Assembly (NCBI GenBank): GCA_903925435.1
Contig: CAIYFF010000111.1
Coordinates: forward strand, 1-12,180
DNA length: 12,180 nt
Origin: an uncultured Planctomycetota bacterium
GTDB lineage: Bacteria; Planctomycetota; UBA1135; UBA2386
Direction: 5' to 3'
Positions 1-7,055 of this stretch are shown one piece after another. The translations under genes and the position numbers were made by a program. Numbering within the stretch: position 1 is the stretch's first letter; every line of letters begins with the position of its first letter. The notes beneath the pieces were generated by a model. The model ran no database searches, was not told the origin of the DNA, and was given only the letters and a program-made list of their open reading frames with translations.

Positions 1-2321
1 GCGCGCACGACGACGTCGCGAACGACCGGCGCGTAGCCTTCGGCCCAAAACACTGCGCGCGAACTGCCCGCCGGAAACAACGGGTTCCGCAGCATGCCTG
101 CATCGAGATCGAACCAGCGCGACGGCATCGAGCCTTCGCTGCCACTGCGCGTGACGCGCAGCAGCACGCCCGCGAGCGGGCGCCGGTTCGGCAGCCCGAT
201 CACATGCGCAGTCACGGCTCCGGTGCGCACCACGTCGATGCGGACGTCGACGCGATCGCGCTGCGCAGGGACTTCGACCGTGCGCCTCGTCGTGCGGTCG
301 AACTGACCGATGACGAGCGCTACGTCGCGGTTGGGCGCTTCGAGCTCGAACGCACCGTTGCTGTCGGTGATCACAGGATTGCCCTGTTCTCCGCGCAGCA
401 GCACGAGCGCGCCTTCGACAGGTTGTGCGTCCGTGCCGGTCACGACGCCGCGAATCGTCCGTCCTTGCGGAAGGTCGATGTCCGTCGTCGCTTCACCGCC
501 CTCCTCCACGCTCGCCACGACGCGCGCGCGCACGGTCGGAAACGACGCGTAGCGCGCAGCGGGCCGGTAGTCGCCTGGCGGCAAATCGCGCAGCGCGTAG
601 CGACCGTCGGATCCGGTCACGAAGACCACGGCAGCGCCTTCCACCACGACTCCAACCTGCACGCCTGCGATTGCGCGGCCACCGCGGCGAACACGTCCCG
701 TCACCGTGCAACCGCGCGGCAGCGTGACAGGCTCCGCACTCGTCGTGTCGCCACACATGGGCACTTCGACCTTCACGGTCCTGCTGCCGAACCCATCGCA
801 CGCGATGCGCAAGCTCGCGCTGCCCTTCAGCAATCCAGCCACGCGGAACGATCCATCGGGCCCCGTCACCGCAAGCAGCGTCTGCGGCTCGCCTGCCGCA
901 GTGCGCGCCAACTGATCGCCCAGCTTGCCGATGTCGCGATCGAGCAGCGCGCTTCCGGCTCGCGACAGTCGATCGAGCAACATGCCCGTTTCCGTCGAGG
1001 TGATGCGCGCGCCGATGACAGCTGCGCCGGTTTCATCCACGACGCGGCCCTCGACCACCGCTGGGTTCATCGCGCGCAACTGCAGCGGGGCCCCCGTCTC
1101 CTCGATGCGAATCGGCAGAATGCGCGAGCCGGTTTCGAATGCGAACCGTCCATCGGCGACCGACAGGGACGCTGGCCCCGGCGTCACCTTCGTCGAGAAC
1201 TCGAACGAGCCGTCGTCCTTGACGTCAGCGACCACCAGTTCGTCAGCAGCACTGCGCAGCATCAACTGCGCGCCCGCTGTTGCCGTCACTCCATCGGTGG
1301 CGATCCTGCCTCGAACGTCGGCGCGCTGCGGCAACTCGAACGCCAGCGCCGCGGCTCCCGGCCCGACGGTCACGGTGCGCAACGCAATGCCAAACGACGG
1401 GTGGCGAACCTCGACGCGATGCACGCCGGTCGCGAGGCCCGCGAGGCGGAAGCGACCGTCGACGCCAGTTCGCGCAGTGGAAGGCTGGTTGCGGCCAAGT
1501 CGCTGCACGGGCGGCAACGCGAGCACGATTGCGTCCGCGACCGGCTCTTGCGTTGCGGCGGCGAGCACGCGGCCGTCGATCGCGATCGCGGGGCGCGCGA
1601 ATCGAAGCTCGAGCGAACGCACGATCTCGCCGACGACGACGTTGGCGAGTGTCGCCGGCTGCCACAGGTCGTGGCGAGCAACGACGCGCATCGCGCCTGC
1701 TGCCACGTTGCGGAAGCGGAACCTTCCCGAAGCGCTCGTCATCGCAATCCGCAGCGGCCGTTCGTCGGCGAGCGGCGACTCCAGCGAAACGCGGACGTTC
1801 GCCATCGGGAGCCCAGCGTCGTTGGCCACCGTGCCCTCGACGTCGAAGCCTTGAAGCAAGCGAAGCGTGTGGAACGCGAGCGCTTCCGGCGCATCGACGA
1901 CGTCGCCGGCGAAGTCAGGGTGGTCGAACCCGACGAGTTGGCCGGGCGCTGGCGCAGCATCGAACGAAAACGCGCCATTCGTGCCGGTCGTCACCGTCTC
2001 AATGCCCTCGCGTCGCCACTCGGGCCAGGCGGAAGTCTGTCGGTAGAGCGTGACCGTCACGCCGGCAGCAGGTCGCCCGTCCGGTTGCAGCACGGCGCCG
2101 AGCACTCGCGCACCCGCGGTTGCCTTCGCTGCATTCTGGCTCACCACCGAAGGAGCCGCGGCGGCGCGCTCTTCGATCGCCGATTGCGATTCAACGCGCG
2201 CCATCGACTGCGATGGATCGTTCGCTTCGCGTTGCGCCAACACGAGCGCCCATGTGGCTCCACCACCGAGCGCACACAGCAGCGCAGCCGCGAGGATCGT
2301 CTTCTTCGACATCCAACTCAT
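1..2321 (-). CDS. Carboxypeptidase-regulatory-like repeat protein, secreted or membrane-anchored (3' end outside window)
   Basis: Open from an ATG at 2321-2319 to the left edge, giving 773 residues with no stop. The N-terminus has lysines followed by a hydrophobic stretch (about residues 8-28), a signal peptide or signal anchor, so the rest should lie outside the cytoplasm. About eight Ig-like repeats follow, each opening with a pattern such as V-x-G-x-V-x-x-x-x-G and continuing A-x-V. They begin near residues 69, 157, 244, 334, 420, 536, 618 and 701. These match the carboxypeptidase-regulatory-like (CarboxypepD_reg) beta-sandwich family, common in huge Planctomycetota envelope proteins. No catalytic domain is visible, so it is probably structural, adhesive or a sensor; one could lie beyond the window. 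The ATG overlaps the kinase stop as ATGA, implying translational coupling. An in-frame ATG at 2312 is an alternative start. The repeat family is well supported; the role is unknown. Confidence 0.88.
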   Translation of the reverse strand, partial: MSWMSKKTILAAALLCALGGGATWALVLAQREANDPSQSMARVESQSAIEERAAAAPSVVSQNAAKATAGARVLGAVLQPDGRPAAGVTVTLYRQTSAWPEWRREGIETVTTGTNGAFSFDAAPAPGQLVGFDHPDFAGDVVDAPEALAFHTLRLLQGFDVEGTVANDAGLPMANVRVSLESPLADERPLRIAMTSASGRFRFRNVAAGAMRVVARHDLWQPATLANVVVGEIVRSLELRFARPAIAIDGRVLAAATQEPVADAIVLALPPVQRLGRNQPSTARTGVDGRFRLAGLATGVHRVEVRHPSFGIALRTVTVGPGAAALAFELPQRADVRGRIATDGVTATAGAQLMLRSAADELVVADVKDDGSFEFSTKVTPGPASLSVADGRFAFETGSRILPIRIEETGAPLQLRAMNPAVVEGRVVDETGAAVIGARITSTETGMLLDRLSRAGSALLDRDIGKLGDQLARTAAGEPQTLLAVTGPDGSFRVAGLLKGSASLRIACDGFGSRTVKVEVPMCGDTTSAEPVTLPRGCTVTGRVRRGGRAIAGVQVGVVVEGAAVVFVTGSDGRYALRDLPPGDYRPAARYASFPTVRARVVASVEEGGEATTDIDLPQGRTIRGVVTGTDAQPVEGALVLLRGEQGNPVITDSNGAFELEAPNRDVALVIGQFDRTTRRTVEVPAQRDRVDVRIDVVRTGAVTAHVIGLPNRRPLAGVLLRVTRSGSEGSMPSRWFDLDAGMLRNPLFPAGSSRAVFWAEGYAPVVRDVVVR

Positions 2322-4921
2322 CGCGCAAGCTCCGCAAATCGTTGGCCCAACGAAGCGATGCCTTGGCGCGCCTCGATCGGAGCGAGAGAAGCGCACTCAC
2401 GGCACAGCCGCAGCACTTCTTCGAGCGCGTCGGATCGATCGGCAGACCGCTGCACGAACGCCATCGCGTCGTCGAGCGCACGCGAGAGATCGCCTTGCCG
2501 CAACGCGAGCGTGAGCCTGCATCGCAGCGCCTCGGGGTCCGATGGATCCGTCGCGATCCACGAGCGGGTGTAGGTCGCGGCGCGTTCCGAACCCGCAGCG
2601 AGCAGCAACTGCGCGGCGAGCGGGACGAGTCCCTCCAACTCAGGATGCTCGTCGAGGAATCGCTCGAACCGCGGCCGCAATCGCTCCATCTGCGCGCGCG
2701 GCGGCGACAGCTTGGCGACCACGCGCCAAGACGCGAGTTCCAACGCAGCGGACATCGGCTGGCCGAATGCGTCGACCAGCGGCGCAGTCGAACGCGGGCG
2801 CTCCAGCAACTGCATCGCGCCGAGATAGCCCTGCAGTTCCGATTGCGGGTGCACGGACTCCTGCACTGCTGCGCGCATGCGTTCGCCGATGTCGAGAAGC
2901 GATGTCGCCTCGCCGAGGTTGGTGAGCACGAAGACGACACTCTGCTGCAGTTCGCGCGCGCGGCCCGTCGCCTGGCCATACGACACCGTGTCCTGCGGCG
3001 GCGCGTCGATGCACGACTTCGCGAGCTGCATCAACTGCGTGCGCGCGCGCCATGGCAACGAGAAGGGCATCAGGTTGGAGTCCGATGCCGGCTGCAATCC
3101 TGCCATCGTCCACAACAGTCGCCCGACCACGGCGCGACGCTCCGGGCTCGCAGACCGCAAGTCGCGGCTCGTGCGCTCGACGGCTTCCATCGGATCCTCG
3201 CTCTCCGCGATGTCGAGCGCCGTGGCGAGCGCGCGAGGAAAGACCGCGCCAGGCCGCAAGAACGACGCGAGATCGAGATCGCGCCGCGCGTCGACGGCGC
3301 GCATCACGGACGCCGTGAGGTTGGCGCACGCGCGGCCGAGGTAGAGGCGATAGAGACGGATGTCGACCGACAGGTCGGTGAACGCGCGCACTTCGAGCTC
3401 GCGCCCCACCGCTGCGTCATAGAGCGACAGCGCTTCGTAGCCCATGCCGCGCGCGAGCAACTCGCTCGCCTCGGGCAGCGGATCGCTCTCGTAGCTGTCG
3501 AGCATGTGGCGCGCGACCTCATCCTCCGGCATCTCGGCCACGGTGCGCTGCAGCGACGCGAGCGTCGTCGGCATCGCCACATCGCTGCCGATCGATCCAC
3601 CGGTGAGGCATTGCAGCAATGGCGCAGGCCCCCATGGCGATCCCATCTCCGCGCGCACGGCGTTGGCCGCCGCGACGAGGTTGTTCTGGTGGCGCGACTG
3701 CATGCTCTGCCCCTTCTCCACGCGCAGCGAACGCAGCAGCACGAAGGACACGACGAGCAGCGCGCACGCTGCGAAGATCGCGCCCGAGAGCACTGGGTTC
3801 TTGCGAATGCGACGCGCTATGCGCACGTGGATCGGCAGCCTGCGGATGTGCACCGGCTCGCCATCGGCGATGCGCTGCAGGTCGCGCGCCAACTCTTCGC
3901 CGTCCTGGTAGCGATCGCTGGGTTCACGCCGCAGCAACTTCTCGATCACTGCGTCGAGGTCGCGCGGAGCCTTCGGCAACACGTCGCGCAAACGCCGCGG
4001 CGTGCCGTAGAGAACCTGATGCAGCGCGCTCTCGGTCGTCTTGCCGGCAAGCGGCAGTTCGCCGGTGACAGCCTCGAACATCGTGACGCCGAGCGAATAG
4101 AGATCGCTCGCCGCGGACAGATCGCGCCCCATCGCCTGCTCCGGCGACGTGTAGTGCAGCGTGCCCAAGAACCCGCCGCTCTTCGACGTGAGGCGCATCG
4201 AGTTCTGGTCGAGCGCCTTCGCGAGGCCGAAGTCGGTCAACGCGAACGTGCCGTCCGCGGCGACGAGGATGTTGCCGGGCTTCACGTCGCGATGCAGCAA
4301 GCGGCGACGATGCGCGAGCCCAAGCGCGTCGGCAACGCCAGCAAATCGGCGCGACGCCTCGAGCGCTTCCATCGGCGGCTTTTGCTGCCGCTGCGCTGCA
4401 GCGATGTGCTTGTCGAGGCTCGTGCCGTCGACACGTTCCATCGCGAAGTAGAGTCGGCCCTGCGATTCGCCGTAGCCGTAGATCGGAACGATGTGGCGAT
4501 GGTGCAGCGCAGCCGTCGCGCGCGCTTCGGCGCGGAAGCGCTGGCGCATCGTCGGATCCGAGACCCACGACGGCGACAGCACCTTGAGCGCGACTTCGCG
4601 GTCCAACTCTTCTTGCCACGCGAGATAGACCGTGCCCATGCCGCCGCGGCCGAGCAGCCCCGTGATGCGGTAGTCGCCGAGGCGTTCGGGCATGTCCGGC
4701 GCGTCGCCGACGACGCCGTTCAGGAAGTCGAGCGCGTTGAGCCGCTGCAGCAGATCCTCGCTCTCGGGCGTTTCCGTCTGCTCCAACTGCCGTCGCAACT
4801 CGCCGCTCGCGCGCCCCGACGCAAGCAAGTCCGCCATGCGGCCATCCGCAGCTTCGGGCGTCTTTGGCGGCTCGTCGAGACGTTCGGGCTCCTTGCCGGT
4901 GTCGCCGTCCTGCTTGGTCAC
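2318..4921 (-). CDS. Transmembrane serine/threonine protein kinase (PknB/Hanks type)
   Basis: This gene encodes 867 residues from a GTG at 4921-4919 that overlaps the sigma-factor stop as GTGA. The frame is open further upstream, but that would run through most of the sigma gene. The kinase domain spans about residues 82-350 with all key elements: glycine loop GRGGMGTV (91-98), VALK lysine K113, alpha-C glutamate near E132, catalytic HRDVKPGN (210-217), DFG (230-232) and SPE at the end of the activation segment (259-261). It should therefore be an active ATP-dependent Ser/Thr kinase. One membrane helix lies at about 376-396. The remaining 470 residues are mostly predicted alpha-helical; the last 150 look TPR-like, but no known sensor domain (PASTA, CHASE) is evident. 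With the kinase in the cytoplasm, the long C-terminal part should be extracytoplasmic. The acidic, charged N-terminal 80 residues may form a regulatory or sigma-docking segment. The downstream gene overlaps by ATGA. Confidence 0.93.
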   Translation of the reverse strand: MTKQDGDTGKEPERLDEPPKTPEAADGRMADLLASGRASGELRRQLEQTETPESEDLLQRLNALDFLNGVVGDAPDMPERLGDYRITGLLGRGGMGTVYLAWQEELDREVALKVLSPSWVSDPTMRQRFRAEARATAALHHRHIVPIYGYGESQGRLYFAMERVDGTSLDKHIAAAQRQQKPPMEALEASRRFAGVADALGLAHRRRLLHRDVKPGNILVAADGTFALTDFGLAKALDQNSMRLTSKSGGFLGTLHYTSPEQAMGRDLSAASDLYSLGVTMFEAVTGELPLAGKTTESALHQVLYGTPRRLRDVLPKAPRDLDAVIEKLLRREPSDRYQDGEELARDLQRIADGEPVHIRRLPIHVRIARRIRKNPVLSGAIFAACALLVVSFVLLRSLRVEKGQSMQSRHQNNLVAAANAVRAEMGSPWGPAPLLQCLTGGSIGSDVAMPTTLASLQRTVAEMPEDEVARHMLDSYESDPLPEASELLARGMGYEALSLYDAAVGRELEVRAFTDLSVDIRLYRLYLGRACANLTASVMRAVDARRDLDLASFLRPGAVFPRALATALDIAESEDPMEAVERTSRDLRSASPERRAVVGRLLWTMAGLQPASDSNLMPFSLPWRARTQLMQLAKSCIDAPPQDTVSYGQATGRARELQQSVVFVLTNLGEATSLLDIGERMRAAVQESVHPQSELQGYLGAMQLLERPRSTAPLVDAFGQPMSAALELASWRVVAKLSPPRAQMERLRPRFERFLDEHPELEGLVPLAAQLLLAAGSERAATYTRSWIATDPSDPEALRCRLTLALRQGDLSRALDDAMAFVQRSADRSDALEEVLRLCRECASLAPIEARQGIASLGQRFAELAR

Positions 4922-5439
4922 AGCTTCAGTTCCTCCGCGAGCCGTTTGAGCGCGCGGCTGAGCAGCAGATTGACAGCGTTCTCGGAACGATCCATGCGCA
5001 CGCCGACTTCCTTCGCAGGCAAGCCTTCGATCTTGGTCAGCAAGACGACTTCGCGGTAGTCGTCGGACAGGCGTTCCAACGCCTTGCCGAGCAGTTCGAG
5101 CCGATCGCGACGATCGGCTGCGGTGACGGGCCCCGAACGGCGATCGGCGATCGGCAAGTCCGTCATCACATGCCGTTCGCGGTTGGGATTGCGCGCCGCG
5201 ACGCCGATCTGGTCGCGCAGGATGCGCGCGACCTTGCGCTTGGCGAGCGTGACGAGCCATGCGCCCGCGCTGGCCTCATCCGACAGCGTGTGCCACGAGT
5301 TGATCGCCTCGATGGCGACCTCTTGCAGGATGTCTTCCGCATCCATGCGCGTGCGCAGCTGCGGCCCCATCCGCAGGTAGATCACCGACAGCAAACGCTC
5401 GCGATGCTGTTCGAAGGCAACTTCAGGCGATAGGGCCAT
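4918..5439 (-). CDS. ECF-family RNA polymerase sigma factor
   Basis: The product has 173 residues, the usual length of a minimal ECF sigma factor with regions 2 and 4 only. Region 2 covers about residues 5-75, including DAEDILQEV (33-41), the core-binding/-10 recognition helix. Region 4 covers about 115-170, with a helix-turn-helix at 138-167 (EGLPAKEVGVRMDRSENAV) for -35 recognition. It should redirect RNA polymerase to a specific regulon. No anti-sigma gene lies beside it; instead the next gene is a Ser/Thr kinase overlapping by GTGA, so control by phosphorylation is plausible. ECF sigma factors linked to Ser/Thr kinases are a known theme in Planctomycetota. The ATG at 5439-5437 is the only sensible start. 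I see no Shine-Dalgarno sequence in front of it, and a 6-bp hairpin sits about 22 bases upstream. The family call is firm; the ECF subgroup cannot be assigned by eye. Confidence 0.93.
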   Translation of the reverse strand: MALSPEVAFEQHRERLLSVIYLRMGPQLRTRMDAEDILQEVAIEAINSWHTLSDEASAGAWLVTLAKRKVARILRDQIGVAARNPNRERHVMTDLPIADRRSGPVTAADRRDRLELLGKALERLSDDYREVVLLTKIEGLPAKEVGVRMDRSENAVNLLLSRALKRLAEELKL

Positions 5440-5460
5440 GCAACGCGGGTGAGGGTCCGA

Positions 5461-5477
5461 GCCTCAGGACGTGAGGC
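5461..5477 (-). promoter_or_regulatory. Small inverted repeat in the sigma-factor leader
   Basis: GCCTCA (5461-5466) and TGAGGC (5472-5477) form a perfect 6-bp stem with a 5-base loop, about 22 bases upstream of the sigma ATG. It could be an operator half-site pair or an RNA hairpin in the leader. A stem this short may occur by chance in GC-rich DNA. Confidence 0.25.
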
Positions 5478-5507
5478 GGGGAGCATTCGACCGCGGCGCG
5501 ATGGCCC

Positions 5508-5539
5508 GCGCCAGAGGCGGCGCGCTGGGGAGCCCCAGC
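5508..5539 (-). terminator. Tandem GC-rich hairpins after the secreted-protein gene
   Basis: Two adjacent perfect inverted repeats begin 2 bases after the minus-strand stop (5544-5542). The first pairs GCTGGGG (5524-5530) with CCCCAGC (5533-5539), realistically a 6-bp stem with a 4-base loop. The second pairs GCGCC (5508-5512) with GGCGC (5519-5523). Neither is followed by a T-run, so classical intrinsic termination is not certain. The position right after a stop and before a new cassette favours a terminator or 3'-end stabiliser. Confidence 0.42.
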
Positions 5540-5541
5540 CC

Positions 5542-5964
5542 TCAGCGGCAGAGCAGGCGCACGCCGTTGGTCGACTCGGCGATCCGGCCGTTGCGCGTGA
5601 ATCCGATCGTCACAACCTGGAAATCTGCCGCGACCGGGAGGCGCGTCGGGATCGGGAAGCGGAACGCGCACGCGCCGGTGCGGTCGGCCTGGGCCACCAC
5701 CGTGCTGCCGGGTTGCACGAGCAGCAGGCAATTCGAGCCCGGGAGCTGGATCCCCTGCGTCGGCTGCTGGCCGAAGACGAGGATCGCAACGGCGCCCGGC
5801 GCGAGGTTGGCCGCGTCGAACCGGATGCCCGACGCGGTCGGCGTCGTGACCTGCTGGCCCGCGAGGTCGCCGCCGCAGGGGCGACCAAAGAGGCTGAATG
5901 CGCACGTCTGCGCCGAGGCGACGGTGGCGAGAGCGAACGCGGCGGCGAGAGCGAGGGTCTTCAT
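5542..5964 (-). CDS. Small secreted protein, planctomycete extracellular C-terminal module type
   Basis: The product has 140 residues from the ATG at 5964-5962. The N-terminus is a clear signal peptide (MKTLALAAAFALATVASA, predicted cleavage A18|Q19). The mature part of about 122 residues is beta-rich with five cysteines (C21, C30, C79, C99, C139). Its layout has a cysteine-glycine start, a central AxLVFGQ strand (about 61-66), an LPGSNCLLL segment (74-82), FPIP (103-106) and STNG near the end (131-134). From memory, this resembles a roughly 110-residue module at the C-termini of many secreted Planctomycetota proteins; here it stands alone. Function unknown; perhaps a sorting or matrix-associated module. 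The frame is open further upstream, with an ATG at 6027-6025, but that start would bury the signal peptide, so I prefer 5964. There is no Shine-Dalgarno sequence on this strand. Tandem hairpins follow the stop. Confidence 0.8.
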   Translation of the reverse strand: MKTLALAAAFALATVASAQTCAFSLFGRPCGGDLAGQQVTTPTASGIRFDAANLAPGAVAILVFGQQPTQGIQLPGSNCLLLVQPGSTVVAQADRTGACAFRFPIPTRLPVAADFQVVTIGFTRNGRIAESTNGVRLLCR

Positions 5965-6080
5965 GTTGGGCAGCTGTCCGGCCGGAAGGAGGCCGAGAAC
6001 GGACACCGTAGCGGTCGCCGCGCGCATGGATCCACCCCCGGCACATAGACGGGACGTTTGCGGCTCAGCGTTGGAGCGGC
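5965..6080 (-). other. Intergenic region upstream of the small secreted protein
   Basis: These 116 bases probably carry the promoter or leader of the secreted-protein gene. I see no strong -35/-10 pair and no Shine-Dalgarno sequence; a GGAAGGAGG run here is on the plus strand, so it does not serve this gene. Part of an 11-base direct repeat falls at the upstream end. Confidence 0.35.
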
Positions 6081-6086
6081 TCAGCG
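6060..6086. repeat. 11-base direct repeat spanning a stop codon
   Basis: GCGGCTCAGCG occurs at 6060-6070 and again at 6076-6086, 16 bases apart start to start. The second copy contains the stop codon (TGA on the minus strand at 6083-6081) of the propeller gene; the first lies just downstream. It looks like a small tandem duplication or slippage product, or less likely a paired protein-binding site. Confidence 0.5.
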
Positions 6087-7004
6087 GCGCAGCGCGAAGC
6101 GAACGAGCGTGGCCGGGCCGTCTTTGCCTTCGCTCGCAACGACCAGGTCGCCGCACGGCAAGAACGCGAGCGCCTCGGGCTGCGGCAGGAGCGCTTCGTC
6201 GAACACATGGAACGCGAGCAGCGAGCCTGCGCGATCGACGGCGAGCAGCGCACGGTCGGGGCCAGACAAGATCCACAGCGACCCGGTCGCGGGCTGGACG
6301 GCAATCTCGCTGATGTGCAACGCGAGCTTGGGCTTTTGCTTCTGCGCGGCTCCCTCACTGGCGCCGCCTCGCAACTCGGAAGCCTGCGCACGGATCGCCT
6401 TGCGCGACAGCGACCACGCCGGCTGTTCGTCGAGCGCGCGCTTCGTTGCGTCGAACGCCAACACGAAGCGCTGGTCGCGCTCCTGCTTGTCGCCGGCTGG
6501 CGGCTCCTTGCCCGCAAGCAACAGGCGCGCAGAGCGACCCTCGATCGGCGGATCGAACGCCAACGCTTCCAGATCTTGCTGCGGCAACGCAAGCGCGATC
6601 TCCACAGGCGCGAGCAGGCCGTTTTCAGTGATGCCAACAACGACAAGCACGCCGTCGCTGCGCGCGAAGCACCAGCTGTCCGCGGTCCGCGCGACTCCCT
6701 CGTAGTCGCCGTCGGAACCAAATCGCGTCTTCGACGCGATGGCGCCGTCCTCGAGCGCAACCTCGTAGAGCAACCCCTTCTCGTCCTGCACGCATGCGAC
6801 GCGCGCATCGTCGAGCGCGACCATGCCGGAGATCTCGCGCAGCCCCTTTGGCAGCACGACCACCGCCTTGGGTTGCGCGAAGTCGAACGCGACCGAATCC
6901 AAGTTCGCGTTCGGCTTCGAGGCCTGCGCTGCGGGCGCCTGCGAAGGCTGCTGCGCATCGCATGCAACTGCGAGCAAGAGGCAGAGGCAGTGGGCGCGCG
7001 TCAT
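6081..7004 (-). CDS. Putative lipoprotein with SdiA-regulated/YjiK-type beta-propeller
   Basis: The product has 307 residues from the ATG at 7004-7002. An in-frame GTG at 7016-7014 would add four residues. The N-terminus is a short lipoprotein-like signal with LAVAC (11-15); Asp at +2 would favour inner-membrane retention if enterobacterial rules apply. A low-complexity A/Q/P linker follows. The body fits the SdiA-regulated (YjiK) family, related to esterase-like phytase propellers: LREISGM (55-61), a VQDEKG turn (72-77), GDYEGVA (99-105), DLEALAF (144-150), ISEIAV (231-236) and PEALAF (276-281). The repeated Glu-small-hydrophobic-Ala motif is typical of propeller blades, where the glutamates often line a central metal site. 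It lies 38-50 bases after the DUF4956 gene and may share its transcript. Actual phosphatase activity is not demonstrable here. The family call is moderate and the lipoprotein call reasonable. Confidence 0.72.
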   Translation of the reverse strand: MTRAHCLCLLLAVACDAQQPSQAPAAQASKPNANLDSVAFDFAQPKAVVVLPKGLREISGMVALDDARVACVQDEKGLLYEVALEDGAIASKTRFGSDGDYEGVARTADSWCFARSDGVLVVVGITENGLLAPVEIALALPQQDLEALAFDPPIEGRSARLLLAGKEPPAGDKQERDQRFVLAFDATKRALDEQPAWSLSRKAIRAQASELRGGASEGAAQKQKPKLALHISEIAVQPATGSLWILSGPDRALLAVDRAGSLLAFHVFDEALLPQPEALAFLPCGDLVVASEGKDGPATLVRFALRR

Positions 7005-7014
7005 CGCTTCATTC

Positions 7015-7055
7015 ACGCTGCGCCCACAGGGAAGTCAAGCCGCACCAGGCAGCGT
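7015..7055 (-). other. Inverted repeat between the DUF4956 and propeller genes
   Basis: ACGCTGC (7015-7021) and GCAGCGT (7049-7055) can form a 7-bp stem around a 27-base loop, starting at the last base of the DUF4956 stop. It has no T-run. It may be an intercistronic RNA structure or a weak terminator; chance is possible given the large loop. Confidence 0.22.

Larger units (their letters stand above)
5440..5541 (-). other. Intergenic region upstream of the sigma-kinase cassette
   Basis: These 102 bases separate the secreted-protein stop from the sigma-factor ATG. They contain two GC-rich hairpins near the upstream stop and one near the sigma start, listed separately. I find no convincing -35/-10 pair on the minus strand; an ECF-type or otherwise diverged promoter would be hard to see by eye. 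If the hairpins terminate transcription, the cassette promoter should lie at about 5450-5505. Confidence 0.4.

Noticed and set aside
1..2321. Annotation as a carboxypeptidase
   Set aside because: Only the regulatory-like beta-sandwich repeats are present; no zinc-binding peptidase motif is visible in the part shown.
204..5059. Very long plus-strand open frames (204-2573 and 2120-5059)
   Set aside because: They are extremely rich in Arg, His and Ala, show no domain, and lie antisense to genes with clear kinase, sigma and repeat-domain motifs. They are a by-product of high GC.
4922..5260. Upstream extension of the kinase frame
   Set aside because: It would overlap most of the sigma gene and has no family support; the GTG at 4921 with GTGA coupling is far more natural.
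5980..5994. GGAAGGAGG run as a ribosome-binding site
   Set aside because: It is on the plus strand, with no credible plus-strand gene after it.
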